Shown here in pieces: positions 1-7,775 of a stretch of 64,000 nucleotides of DNA. The stretch covers positions 1 through 64,000 of the forward strand of contig CAZYVT010000015.1 in assembly GCA_964651335.1 (NCBI GenBank), read 5' to 3'. This stretch comes from 2-02-FULL-66-14 sp964651335. GTDB taxonomy: Bacteria; Pseudomonadota; Gammaproteobacteria; Burkholderiales; SG8-39. The position numbers and the translations under genes are program-made. The notes under the pieces were generated by a model. The model searched no databases. It saw only the letters and a program-made list of their open reading frames with translations, and was not told the DNA's origin. Position 1 is the stretch's first letter. Each line of letters starts with the position of its first letter.

Positions 1-1076
1 ACCGGCACGCGCGTCTCGAGGCTGGTGTGCACCAGCAGCGCCTTCATCGTCTCCTCGGGCGACTGGCGCGAGCTGCGCGGCTCGATCACCAGCCTCAACT
101 TCGACTTTCGATCGGACTCGTCGCGCACCGTCTCGACCTGATCGAGAATGAACTGCCTGAGGCGTTTTTGTTCCTGGGAAAGCTCTTTTTTTCCGGCGGC
201 CGCCCTGGGGTTCACCAGCGCTTCGATTTCCTCGAGCACCAGGCGGCAGGAAACGCCGTGCGGTAATGCCGTGACCACGATGCGCCACTGGCCGCGCGCC
301 AGCGGCTCGATCGTCCAGCGCGCGCGCATCGCGAGCGAGCCGCGGCCGGTCTCGTACGCCTGCCGGAGCTCCTCCGAAGGCGAGATGATCTGCCCGCCGC
401 CGGGGAAATCAGGTCCCGGGAGGATCGCGAGGATTTCCTCCAGCTTCGCACGCGGATGCCTGATGACATGCTGGGCGGCCTCGGCCACCTCCTTCAGGTT
501 GTGCGAAGGAATGCGGGTGGAAAACCCGACCGGGATGCCGAACGAGCCGTTCAGCAGCCCGAACGGCAGCCGCGCCGGAAGGAGCGCGGGCTCGTCGAAC
601 TTGCCGTCGTAATTCTTGACGAAATCGACCGTGCCTTCGCCGATCTCGGCGAGCATCAGCTCGGCGTAGCGCGACAGCTTCGCCTCGGTGTAGCGGTACG
701 CCGCGGCCGCGTCGCCGTCGCGCGAGCCGAAATTGCCCTGCCCGTCGATCAGCGGGTAGCGCATCGAGAACGGCTGCGCGAGGTGCACCAGGGCCTCGTA
801 CGTCGAGCCATCGCCATGCGGGTGATACTTGCCGAGCACCTCGCCCACGTAGCGCGCGCATTTTGCGAATCCCTGCGAGGCCCCGGCGGCGTCGCCCATG
901 GCATACAGGATTCGCCTTTGCACCGGCTTCAGCCCATCGGCGATTTCGGGCAGGGCGCGCGCCCTTACCGTCGAGACTGCGTAGCCGAGATAGGCCTGCG
1001 CAGCGTGGCGCTCGATGGGCGAGGCGTCGTCGCCATTGTCGGGCGTGAACAAATCGAGTGTCCGGGTGTCGTCCAT
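1..1076 (-). CDS. parC: DNA topoisomerase IV subunit A, C-terminus cut by window edge
   Basis: Breakage-reunion subunit of topoisomerase IV, which decatenates daughter chromosomes together with ParE. Reading from the ATG at 1076-1074, about 358 residues are present before the window ends. The GyrA/ParC DNA-binding core is clear: KYHPHGDGSTYE, then QPFSMRYPLIDGQGNFGS, and the catalytic tyrosine in AYRYTEAKL. The residue matching E. coli ParC Ser80 is glycine here, while the Glu84 position is kept. ParC rather than GyrA is supported by parE lying just upstream in the same direction, with only two small genes between them. Start is 6 bases after the stop of the preceding small gene. Confidence 0.93.
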   Translation of the reverse strand, partial: MDDTRTLDLFTPDNGDDASPIERHAAQAYLGYAVSTVRARALPEIADGLKPVQRRILYAMGDAAGASQGFAKCARYVGEVLGKYHPHGDGSTYEALVHLAQPFSMRYPLIDGQGNFGSRDGDAAAAYRYTEAKLSRYAELMLAEIGEGTVDFVKNYDGKFDEPALLPARLPFGLLNGSFGIPVGFSTRIPSHNLKEVAEAAQHVIRHPRAKLEEILAILPGPDFPGGGQIISPSEELRQAYETGRGSLAMRARWTIEPLARGQWRIVVTALPHGVSCRLVLEEIEALVNPRAAAGKKELSQEQKRLRQFILDQVETVRDESDRKSKLRLVIEPRSSRQSPEETMKALLVHTSLETRVP

Positions 1077-1082
1077 GACGGC

Positions 1083-1478
1083 TCACTTCTTCCTGATCTT
1101 GCGGATGAATGGCGGCGGCTCGGCAGGCGGCGGCCGCGGGTCGGAGGTTGCGGTCACCCTGCAGTCCTGCTCGCCGCCGCCGGCGAACTTGAAGTGCACG
1201 CTGCGGATGTTCCAGACCGCCGGCGGATCGCCGGCGCGCTGCGGCATGATGAAGTAGTCGATGAGTGTCGGCAATCCGCGCACCTTGCAGTCGAGCGTGA
1301 GAATGCACGACTTGCCAAGATTGCTGTCGGGCCGCTTGCCGCGGAATTCAATCGCGTTTCCTTCCGCACTGACGGCAAACTCGAGATCGGCGCTTTGCGG
1401 ATCGGTCCTGCATTCCGTCTGTGCCTGCGCCGCGCCAGCGGCAAGGAGCGCGGCGATCAGGGCGGCAAATCGCGTCAT
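1083..1478 (-). CDS. Small secreted or periplasmic protein of unknown function
   Basis: 131 residues. The first 20 form a good Sec signal peptide (MTRFAALIAALLAAGAAQAQ, AQA cleavage site). The mature part has four cysteines (CRTD, SCILTLDC, QDCRV), enough for two disulfides, and a proline-rich, basic tail (PPPAEPPPFIRKIRKK). I do not recognise the family. It sits in the parE-parC cluster and its ATG overlaps the stop of the upstream 78-residue gene by four bases, so the two are probably translated together. Whether it has any link to chromosome segregation cannot be told from the sequence. Confidence 0.72.
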   Translation of the reverse strand: MTRFAALIAALLAAGAAQAQTECRTDPQSADLEFAVSAEGNAIEFRGKRPDSNLGKSCILTLDCKVRGLPTLIDYFIMPQRAGDPPAVWNIRSVHFKFAGGGEQDCRVTATSDPRPPPAEPPPFIRKIRKK

Positions 1479-1711
1479 TGGAAGAGATCCAGCTGCTTGT
1501 CGGCCATCGCGACGGCGAGCTCCACCGCCTGCTTCGCCTTTTCCAGATCGTCGGACGCGCCGGCGCGGTCCCCCGCCTCCCAGGTGTACTTGTGCTTTGC
1601 GTCCTTTGCGGTGTGCAGCGTCACCTTGGCCAGTTTCTTCTTGCCCAGCCAGTAGACATGGCCGTTGTATCCGCGTTCCCAGACCGGTTTCTGTCTTCTT
1701 CTTCGAGCCAC
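1475..1711 (-). CDS. Small basic protein of unknown function
   Basis: 78 residues starting at a GTG (1711-1709), preceded by a good GGAGG ribosome site about five bases upstream. The gene begins 10 bases after the parE stop and ends overlapping the next gene, so it is part of a parE-x-y-parC transcription unit. The protein starts with a basic stretch (ARRRRQKPVW), has a lysine-rich middle (GKKKLAKVTLHTAKDAKHKY) and an amphipathic C-terminal helix. I do not recognise a named family. Confidence 0.7.
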   Translation of the reverse strand: MARRRRQKPVWERGYNGHVYWLGKKKLAKVTLHTAKDAKHKYTWEAGDRAGASDDLEKAKQAVELAVAMADKQLDLFQ

Positions 1712-1721
1712 CGCGACCTCC

Positions 1722-3698
1722 CTATACGTCGGCCTCCACCGTCTTCCAGTGCTCGCGCATCCAGTTGCGCCGTCCTTCCGCTTCTCCGGAATCCATCAGC
1801 AGCTCGAAAGTCTCGCGCGCCTTCTTCAGCTTCGCCGTATCGAGCTGCATGCGGATGAGCCGCCTCGTATCGGGGTTCATCGTCGTCTCCCAGAGCTGCT
1901 CCGGGCTCATCTCCCCCAGGCCCTTGAAACGCGAGATTTCCCAGGAGCCTTCCCTCAGCTTCTCCTTCTTCAGCGCGCCGAGCGCTTCTTCCAGTTCGTC
2001 GTCATCGAGGCAGTAGATCCGCCGCGCAGGCCTGCCCTTGCCCTGCCCCGGCACCTCCACCTTGAAGAGCGGCGGCTGCGCGACGTACACGCGACCCATC
2101 TCGACGAGCTTGGGCGCATGCATGAAGAAAAACGTGAGCAGGAGCGCCTGGATGTGTCCGCCGTCGACGTCGGCATCGGTCATGATGATCACCTTGCCGT
2201 AGCGGATCCCGGACACGTCGGGCTTGTCGTCGGGCCCGTGCGGGTCGATGCCGATTGCGGTGGCGATCGCCTGCAGCTCCTTGTTGGCGAGCACGGTGCG
2301 CGCATCCTTGGACATGGTGTTCAGCACCTTGCCGCGGAGCGGCAGCACGGCTTGCGTTTCCTTGTTGCGCGCCTCTTTCGCCGAGCCGCCCGCCGAATCG
2401 CCCTCGACCATGAACACCTCGTTGCGTGAGGTGTCATCCGACGCGCAGTCCACGAGCTTGCCGGGAAGGGTGGCCACGCCGCTCGATTTCTTGCGCTCGA
2501 ACTTCTTGCCCTTGGAGAGCCGCGCCAGGGCCTGCTCGATCGCGAGCTCCACGATCTTCCTGCCCTCGTCCGGATGCTGGTTCAGCCACAGCTCGAACGC
2601 GTCGTGCACGCACAGCTCCAGCAGCTTCGAGGCGTGGCGCGTGGTGAGCTTTTCCTTGGTCTGGCCGTGGAACTGGATGCGCACGATCCGCGCCGAGAGC
2701 GTGAAGCAGGCGCGGCTCCAGAGGTCGTCGGCGATCAGCCTCACGCCCTTGGGCGTGAGGCTGCGGGTTTCCATGAAAGCCACAAGCGCGTCGAAAATGC
2801 CGTTGCGAAAGCCCGCCTCGTGCGTGCCGCCGGAGCGCGTCGGGATGAGGTTGACGTGGCTGTCGGCGAACACCTCGCCGTCGGCGATCCAACCGATCGC
2901 CCAGGCTGCGCCCTCTCCGGCGTCGATTTCGGCAAGCTCGGCGGCGGATTTCTCGTCAAAGTACCTTTCGCCGGTGAAGAGCGGCGCGACCAGCTCGCGC
3001 CCCTGCAGCATGAAGTCGAAATACTGCGCCATGCCGCGTTCGTATTTCCAGCTCTTCCTTTCCTTGCCCTCGATCTCGAGCACGGTGGTGAGGCCCGGGA
3101 GAAGGTACGCCTTCGAGCGCACCAGGTGCTCGAGCTCGGCGAGCGGGATGTGCGGCGAATCGAAGTACCTGGGATCCGGCCACAGGCGCACCACGGTGCC
3201 CGTGCGCCGCGCCTCCTTCGATTTCTCGCTCTTCAGCTTCTGCCTGAGCTCGCCGCCCTCAAAAACTATGGTGTGCTTCTGCCCGTCGCGGTAAACGGTG
3301 ACTTCGCAACGCCGGGAAAGCGCGTTCGACACGGCGACGCCGACGCCGTGCAGCCCGCCGGACATGTGATAGATGCTCTCGCCCGAGCGCGAAAACTTGC
3401 CGCCGGCATGCAGCATCGTGAAGGCGACCTCGACCGCGGGTTTTTTCTCCTCCGGATGCAGATCCACGGGAACGCCGCGGCCCTCGTCGGCCACCTCGAC
3501 CGAGCCGTCCTTGAACACCGACACGGCGATCCGCCTGCCGTGGCCGGCGAGCGCCTCGTCGACGGCGTTGTCGATCGCCTCCTGCACGAGGTGCAGCGGG
3601 TGGATCGTGTGCGTGTACATGCCCGGCATGCGCCGCACCGGCTCCAGGCCCTTAAGCGCCTGGATCGCGGAAGCGTCGTAGATCTGCTGTTTCGCCAT
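1722..3698 (-). CDS. parE: DNA topoisomerase IV subunit B
   Basis: ATPase subunit of topoisomerase IV, 658 residues, normal for ParE. The GHKL ATPase region is at the N-terminus (RRMPGMYT, QEAIDNAVDEA, GLHGVGVAVSNALS). The TOPRIM domain follows in the C-terminal half with EGDSAGGSAKEARN and the metal-binding DADVDGGHIQALLL. I chose the ATG at 3698 because the MAKQQIYDAS start fits the family. An in-frame GTG at 3728 would add ten residues and overlap the stop of the upstream vapC-like gene. No C-terminal beta-pinwheel is expected in this subunit. It heads the parE-parC cluster. Confidence 0.93.
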   Translation of the reverse strand: MAKQQIYDASAIQALKGLEPVRRMPGMYTHTIHPLHLVQEAIDNAVDEALAGHGRRIAVSVFKDGSVEVADEGRGVPVDLHPEEKKPAVEVAFTMLHAGGKFSRSGESIYHMSGGLHGVGVAVSNALSRRCEVTVYRDGQKHTIVFEGGELRQKLKSEKSKEARRTGTVVRLWPDPRYFDSPHIPLAELEHLVRSKAYLLPGLTTVLEIEGKERKSWKYERGMAQYFDFMLQGRELVAPLFTGERYFDEKSAAELAEIDAGEGAAWAIGWIADGEVFADSHVNLIPTRSGGTHEAGFRNGIFDALVAFMETRSLTPKGVRLIADDLWSRACFTLSARIVRIQFHGQTKEKLTTRHASKLLELCVHDAFELWLNQHPDEGRKIVELAIEQALARLSKGKKFERKKSSGVATLPGKLVDCASDDTSRNEVFMVEGDSAGGSAKEARNKETQAVLPLRGKVLNTMSKDARTVLANKELQAIATAIGIDPHGPDDKPDVSGIRYGKVIIMTDADVDGGHIQALLLTFFFMHAPKLVEMGRVYVAQPPLFKVEVPGQGKGRPARRIYCLDDDELEEALGALKKEKLREGSWEISRFKGLGEMSPEQLWETTMNPDTRRLIRMQLDTAKLKKARETFELLMDSGEAEGRRNWMREHWKTVEADV

Positions 3699-3727
3699 GG
3701 ATTTAGTGGGCGTTTCCTCGCCACCCA

Positions 3728-4177
3728 CTAGATATTGTAGCGCCGCCGCCTCTGCGCCGCCCCGGCGCGGCCCGGCGTCTGCACCGCGACGCCCTCGGCG
3801 GCGGCGGCCTCGACCAGCGCACGATCCAAAGTAATCAGGCCGAACCCCTGGCGCAGCGCGAGTTCGAGGTAAGCCGCATCGTAGGTGCTCAGCTCATGGC
3901 GGTCGGCGACGCCGCTGATGGCACGCATGTCCGGCACGTGCGGATCGATGCGAAGGTTGAGCGCCACCGCGCGATCCAGGACACCCAGGCGCGTCGCCCG
4001 GTCAATGCGGCGTTTCTTCTCCGCCGCAAGAAGCGCGTTGGGAAACTCGAGGCACCAGATCGCGGGCGCCCAGTACTCCCCCCGGTGAATCTCCGCGAAC
4101 ACCGCGTCGGTGAACGCGGTGCGCTCGTCCGCGAGGAACCAAGGCAACGTGACCGAGGCGTCGACGACGTACGCCAT
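3728..4177 (-). CDS. PIN-domain toxin (VapC-type ribonuclease)
   Basis: 149 residues. The PIN signature is present: first acidic residue in YVVDASVTLPWF, a conserved glutamate in WCLEFPNALL, and the second acidic cluster in STYDAAYLELALRQG followed by LITLDRALVEAA. This matches Mg-dependent VapC endoribonucleases, which cleave tRNA or rRNA when free of antitoxin. Its ATG overlaps the antitoxin stop at 4177, the usual arrangement for translational coupling. The C-terminal tail (QRRRRYNI) is basic and may be non-conserved. Specific target RNA is unknown. Confidence 0.85.
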   Translation of the reverse strand: MAYVVDASVTLPWFLADERTAFTDAVFAEIHRGEYWAPAIWCLEFPNALLAAEKKRRIDRATRLGVLDRAVALNLRIDPHVPDMRAISGVADRHELSTYDAAYLELALRQGFGLITLDRALVEAAAAEGVAVQTPGRAGAAQRRRRYNI

Positions 4178-4431
4178 CAGTACTTCCGGCCAGCCCGGAT
4201 CAATTCACGGATCGTGCTGCCGGGCTTCGCGCCGCGGTCCTTGCCCACCCGCCAACGCTTGATCTCCTCTACCAGCGCCCGAAGCCGCGCCCGCTCGTCG
4301 TCCGACCTTACGGGCACGAGCTGCGCAACCGCTTTGCCCCGGCGCGTGATGGTGACGGTTTCGCCTGCTTCGACCCTGTCCAGCAGCTCGGCGAGCTTGG
4401 TCTTCGCTTCGAATGATCCGACACTGGCCAC
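4177..4431 (-). CDS. Phd/YefM-family antitoxin partner of the PIN toxin
   Basis: 84 residues from a GTG at 4431. The N-terminal Phd fold is recognisable (VGSFEAKTKLAELLDRV, then GETVTITRRGKAVAQLVPV) and should dimerise on DNA. The C-terminal part (RLRALVEEIKRWRVGKD onward) is the likely toxin-wrapping segment. GTG 4431 is preferred over the upstream TTG at 4443 because a strong GGAGG lies about five bases before it. The gene overlaps the toxin start by one base. An inverted repeat just upstream is a candidate autoregulatory operator. Confidence 0.83.
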   Translation of the reverse strand: MASVGSFEAKTKLAELLDRVEAGETVTITRRGKAVAQLVPVRSDDERARLRALVEEIKRWRVGKDRGAKPGSTIRELIRAGRKY

Positions 4432-4439
4432 GAGACCCT

Positions 4440-4459
4440 CCAACTAGACAACCAGTTGG
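4440..4459 (-). promoter_or_regulatory. Inverted repeat, candidate antitoxin operator
   Basis: CCAACT and AGTTGG form a perfect 6-bp inverted repeat with an 8-base spacer, lying 9 to 28 bases upstream of the antitoxin GTG. It overlaps the ribosome-binding region. Phd-type antitoxins commonly repress their own promoter from such palindromes; the role here is inferred. Confidence 0.5.
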
Positions 4460-4495
4460 GAGCTTAGCACTCGCGGGTTTCGGCGTACAGAGCGG

Positions 4496-5293
4496 CTATT
4501 TCCCCTTGAATTCTGGCCTGCGCTTCTCGTTGAATGCGCGCACGCCTTCCAGGCGGTCTTCGGTGGTCACAAGCCGGTTGTAGGCCTCGATCTCGAACCG
4601 GTAGCCGGTCAGCAGATCGGTCTGCAGGCCGTAATGGATCGACTTCTTTGCCTGGCGTACCGAGAGCGGCGCGTTCGCCGCGACCGCCTCGGCGGTCGCG
4701 AGTGCCTCCCCGAGGAGCTTCGCCGGCTCGCAGACGCGGTTGACAAGGCCCCAGGCGTGGCCCTCTTCGGCGCTGAAGCGACGCGCCGAAAGGATCAGCT
4801 CCTTCGCCCTCCGCTCCCCTACCGCGCGGGGCAGGTTCTGCGTGCCCATGCCGCCGGGCATGATGCCCAGGCTCACTTCGGAGAGCGCGAATTGCGCGCT
4901 CGAAGCGGCGTACACGAAATCGCAGCACAGCGCGATTTCGAGCCCGCCGCCGAACGCGTGCCCGTTGACCGCGGCGATCACGGGCACGGTGCATTCGGCG
5001 AGCGCCACGAACGAGCGCTCGAAGATTTCGTGCTGCGCGCGCCAGGCGTCGTCCGACATGCCGTCGCGCTCCTTGAGGTCGCCCCCGGCGCAGAACGCGC
5101 GCTTGCCAGCACCCGTGAGAACGACGCAGCGCAGGTCTTCCGGCTCGGCCGTGATCCGCGTCCACAGGTCGAACAGGTCGCGGCCCATCTGCGTGTTGAG
5201 CGCGTTGAGTACCGCCGGGCGGTTCAGCGTGACGAGCAGCACGTGCTCGCCCTCGCGCTCGAGTTTGAGCGTCGCGTAGTCCGGCAAGGTCAC
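4496..5293 (-). CDS. Enoyl-CoA hydratase
   Basis: Crotonase-family enzyme of 265 residues that adds water to trans-2-enoyl-CoA. Oxyanion-hole residues lie in AFCAGGDLKE and HAFGGGLEIAL. Both catalytic glutamates of true hydratases are present (Glu119 in GGGLEI, Glu139 in LSEVSLG), so hydratase rather than isomerase activity is likely. It starts with GTG and overlaps the stop of the upstream TAXI-type gene by three bases, forming an operon with mmsA. That context suggests a place in branched-chain or short acyl-CoA breakdown. The exact substrate is unknown. Confidence 0.87.
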   Translation of the reverse strand: MTLPDYATLKLEREGEHVLLVTLNRPAVLNALNTQMGRDLFDLWTRITAEPEDLRCVVLTGAGKRAFCAGGDLKERDGMSDDAWRAQHEIFERSFVALAECTVPVIAAVNGHAFGGGLEIALCCDFVYAASSAQFALSEVSLGIMPGGMGTQNLPRAVGERRAKELILSARRFSAEEGHAWGLVNRVCEPAKLLGEALATAEAVAANAPLSVRQAKKSIHYGLQTDLLTGYRFEIEAYNRLVTTEDRLEGVRAFNEKRRPEFKGK

Positions 5294-6213
5294 GGCAGCA
5301 GCTTGATCTCGCGCAGGTACTTCTGCGCCCCGGGGTGGATCAGCTCGGTGCGCGGCGCGGCGGCGACGGTGTTCGCAGCGGACGTTTCCCGCGCCTGTGC
5401 AAGGCGCGCGGCGAGCGGTGCTTCCGCCCAGTGCAGCGCACGCGCAAGCCGGTACGCAACGTCGTCCGGAAGATCGGGACGCGCCAGCACGTAGCTCCAG
5501 GAACCCACCGAGGGCAGCGGCTGATCGATCCCCGGATAAGCGCCCGCCGGCATCGTCATCGGTTTCAGAAACGGCTGCCTGGCGAGGATCGTGGTGATCT
5601 CGTCGGCGCTCGGCGCGATGAAGCGCGCGCCCGCTTTTGCCACCACCACGAAACCCGGCCAGCCCACTCCCGCGCCCCAGAGTGCGGCGGCCCGGCCGTC
5701 GAGCACCATCGCCGGACCGTCGGCAGCCTTTTCGAGGTAGATCGCGCCAATGTCGCGGTCCGGGTCGATGCCGATTGCCTGAAGCACATTGCGGCCGAGG
5801 ATGGTAAGGCCCGAGCCCTGCGCGCCAAGCGCAACCGGCTTGCCCTTCAGGTCGGCGATCGCGCGCACCGGGCTGTCGGCGCGCACCACGAACATGCCCG
5901 GCGAGGAATACATCGCGGTGACGATTCGAAGCGTGTTTCCGGGCCTGGCAAGCTGCGGGTTCGCTACCTCGCCCTGGACCAGCGCGATGTCGAGCTTGCC
6001 GGATTCGAGCAGCGGAACGTTTTCGGTGCTGCCCTTGGTGTTGCGCGGCTCGACCGAGAGCGTCGGCTCCTGCGCATTCACCATTTCGGAGAACGCCGCA
6101 CCGTAGACGGGGAAGCCGCCGCCCGGCGTCGCGGTGCCGAGAACAATCGCTGTCTTCTGCTGTGCGGAAGCCGTCGCGGCCACGAGCAGCGCGGCGAGCG
6201 CCAGCAATCTCAT
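5290..6213 (-). CDS. TAXI-family TRAP transporter solute-binding protein
   Basis: 307 residues with a Sec signal peptide (first 18 residues, LLVAATASAQ). The body matches TAXI periplasmic receptors: LGTATPGGGFPVYGAAF at the ligand site, TKGSTENVPLLESGKLDIA, and GLTILGRNVLQAIGI. Such proteins deliver organic acids to a TRAP membrane permease, usually a fused DctQM. No permease gene adjoins it, so it must pair with one elsewhere. The gene starts in the mmsA stop (ATGA overlap) and runs into the enoyl-CoA hydratase, so the three genes are co-transcribed. Ligand unknown; a carboxylate fed to MmsA or the hydratase would fit. Confidence 0.83.
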   Translation of the reverse strand: MRLLALAALLVAATASAQQKTAIVLGTATPGGGFPVYGAAFSEMVNAQEPTLSVEPRNTKGSTENVPLLESGKLDIALVQGEVANPQLARPGNTLRIVTAMYSSPGMFVVRADSPVRAIADLKGKPVALGAQGSGLTILGRNVLQAIGIDPDRDIGAIYLEKAADGPAMVLDGRAAALWGAGVGWPGFVVVAKAGARFIAPSADEITTILARQPFLKPMTMPAGAYPGIDQPLPSVGSWSYVLARPDLPDDVAYRLARALHWAEAPLAARLAQARETSAANTVAAAPRTELIHPGAQKYLREIKLLP

Positions 6214-7727
6214 CCGAGCGTCGGCATGTTGAAGCCGGGCGCGGGAGTGTCCTGGTGCGGCCAGCGCGTGGTGACCGCCTTGGTCCGGGTGTAGAACTTG
6301 ACGCCCTCGGCGCCGTGCACGTGCAAATCGCCGAACAGCGAGTTCTTCCAGCCGCCGAACGAATAGAACGCGACCGGCACCGGGATCGGGACGTTCACGC
6401 CCACCATGCCGACCGTGACTTCGTTCTCGAAGCGGCGCGCGGCGCCGCCGGATTCGGTGAAGATCGCGACCCCGTTCGCGTACGGGTTGCGGTTGACGAG
6501 CGCGATCGCCTCTCCCAGCGTCCGCGCGCGCAGCACGATCAGCACCGGGCCGAAGATCTCGTCGCGGTACACGGTCATCTCCGGCTTCACGTGATCGAAC
6601 AGCGTGGTGCCGAGGAAGAATCCCTCCTCGTTCCCTGCCACCTTGTGGCCGCGGCCGTCGACGACGAGCTTCGCCCCTTCCTTCAGGCCGATGTCGATGT
6701 AGGAAGCGACCTTGTCGCGGTGCTGGCTGGTGACCAGCGGCCCCATGTCCACGCCGTCGCGGTCGCCCGGTCCGATCCTGATCGCCCGCGCCTTTTTCTC
6801 CAGGAGCTTCACCAGCGGGTCGCCTGCGGCGCCCACCGCAACGACCGCACTGATCGCCATGCAACGCTCGCCGGCGGAGCCGTAGCCCGCGCCGATCAGC
6901 GCATCGGCGGTGAATTCGAGGTCCGCATCGGGCAGCACGACCGCATGGTTTTTCGCGCCGCCCAGGGCTTGCACGCGCTTGCCGTTCTTTGCGCCAGTCT
7001 CGTAAATGTATTTTGCGATCGGCGTCGAACCGACGAACGATACCGCGTGGATGCCGGGGTGACTCAGGATCGCATCCACGCACTCCTTGTCGCCGTGCAC
7101 GACGTTGAATACGCCATCGGGCGCGCCCGCCTCCTTGAGCAGCTCCGCCATGCGGATCGAAGGCGAGGGGTCCTTCTCCGAGGGCTTGAGAATGAACGCA
7201 TTGCCACAGGCAAGCGCCATCGGGAACATCCACAGCGGCACCATCACCGGAAAGTTGAACGGCGTGATGCCGGCGCATACGCCCACCGGCTGGCGCACGG
7301 TGTGGATGTCGACCTGGGTGCCCACGTTCTCCGAGTGCTCGCCCTTCAGCAGGTTCGGGATGCCGCAGGCGAATTCGATCACTTCCATGCCGCGCTGGAT
7401 CGAACCCATGGCGTCGGGAACGGTCTTGCCGTGCTCCTCGGTCACGAGGCGCGCCAGCTCCTTCTGATTTTCTTCCATGAGGCGCAGGAACCGCTGCAGC
7501 ACGCGCGCGCGCCTGAGCGGCGGCCAGTCGCGCCATGCGGGTAGCGCCGCCGTTGCGGCCTTTACGGCCGCGTCCACAAGACTCGCATCACAGAACGGCA
7601 CCCGCCTGACAACCTGACCCGCCGCGGGGTTGTATACATCGCCCATGCGCCGCGCGGCGGGAGCCACGCTGCGGCCGTTGATCCATAACGGCACGGTTTC
7701 GAGTTGCAGTTCCACGGGTTTGTTCAT
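6210..7727 (-). CDS. mmsA: CoA-acylating methylmalonate-semialdehyde dehydrogenase
   Basis: Converts methylmalonate semialdehyde (from valine) or malonate semialdehyde to propionyl- or acetyl-CoA with NAD+ and CoA. The 505 residues are the normal size. Hallmarks of MmsA/IolA are visible: TPFNFPVMVPLWMFPMA, SFVGSTPIAKYIYETG, the ALGGAKNHAVV segment and the catalytic cysteine 289 in GERCMAIS. It heads an operon with the TAXI-type gene and the enoyl-CoA hydratase, and is divergent from mnmC with 48 bases between the start codons. No mmsB is adjacent. Confidence 0.93.
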   Translation of the reverse strand: MNKPVELQLETVPLWINGRSVAPAARRMGDVYNPAAGQVVRRVPFCDASLVDAAVKAATAALPAWRDWPPLRRARVLQRFLRLMEENQKELARLVTEEHGKTVPDAMGSIQRGMEVIEFACGIPNLLKGEHSENVGTQVDIHTVRQPVGVCAGITPFNFPVMVPLWMFPMALACGNAFILKPSEKDPSPSIRMAELLKEAGAPDGVFNVVHGDKECVDAILSHPGIHAVSFVGSTPIAKYIYETGAKNGKRVQALGGAKNHAVVLPDADLEFTADALIGAGYGSAGERCMAISAVVAVGAAGDPLVKLLEKKARAIRIGPGDRDGVDMGPLVTSQHRDKVASYIDIGLKEGAKLVVDGRGHKVAGNEEGFFLGTTLFDHVKPEMTVYRDEIFGPVLIVLRARTLGEAIALVNRNPYANGVAIFTESGGAARRFENEVTVGMVGVNVPIPVPVAFYSFGGWKNSLFGDLHVHGAEGVKFYTRTKAVTTRWPHQDTPAPGFNMPTLG

Positions 7728-7763
7728 GGGGTGATCCTCGCGAGAGAAAGAATCTTACGCCGA

Positions 7764-7769
7764 TATACT
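7764..7769 (+). promoter_or_regulatory. Possible -10 element giving a leaderless mnmC transcript
   Basis: TATACT sits six bases before the mnmC ATG (7776), and there is no Shine-Dalgarno sequence between them. If this is the -10 box, transcription would begin at or next to the start codon. The -35 region is weak, so this is only a suggestion. Confidence 0.3.
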
Positions 7770-7775
7770 GCTCGC

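Noticed and set aside
3699..3728. Extending parE to the GTG at 3728
   Set aside because: It adds ten non-conserved residues and overlaps the vapC-like stop; MAKQQIYDAS is the natural start.
5290..6213. Pairing the TAXI receptor with the dctQM permease at 29.9 kb
   Set aside because: TAXI receptors usually work with fused permeases, and the genes are 24 kb apart in different operons; no evidence links them.
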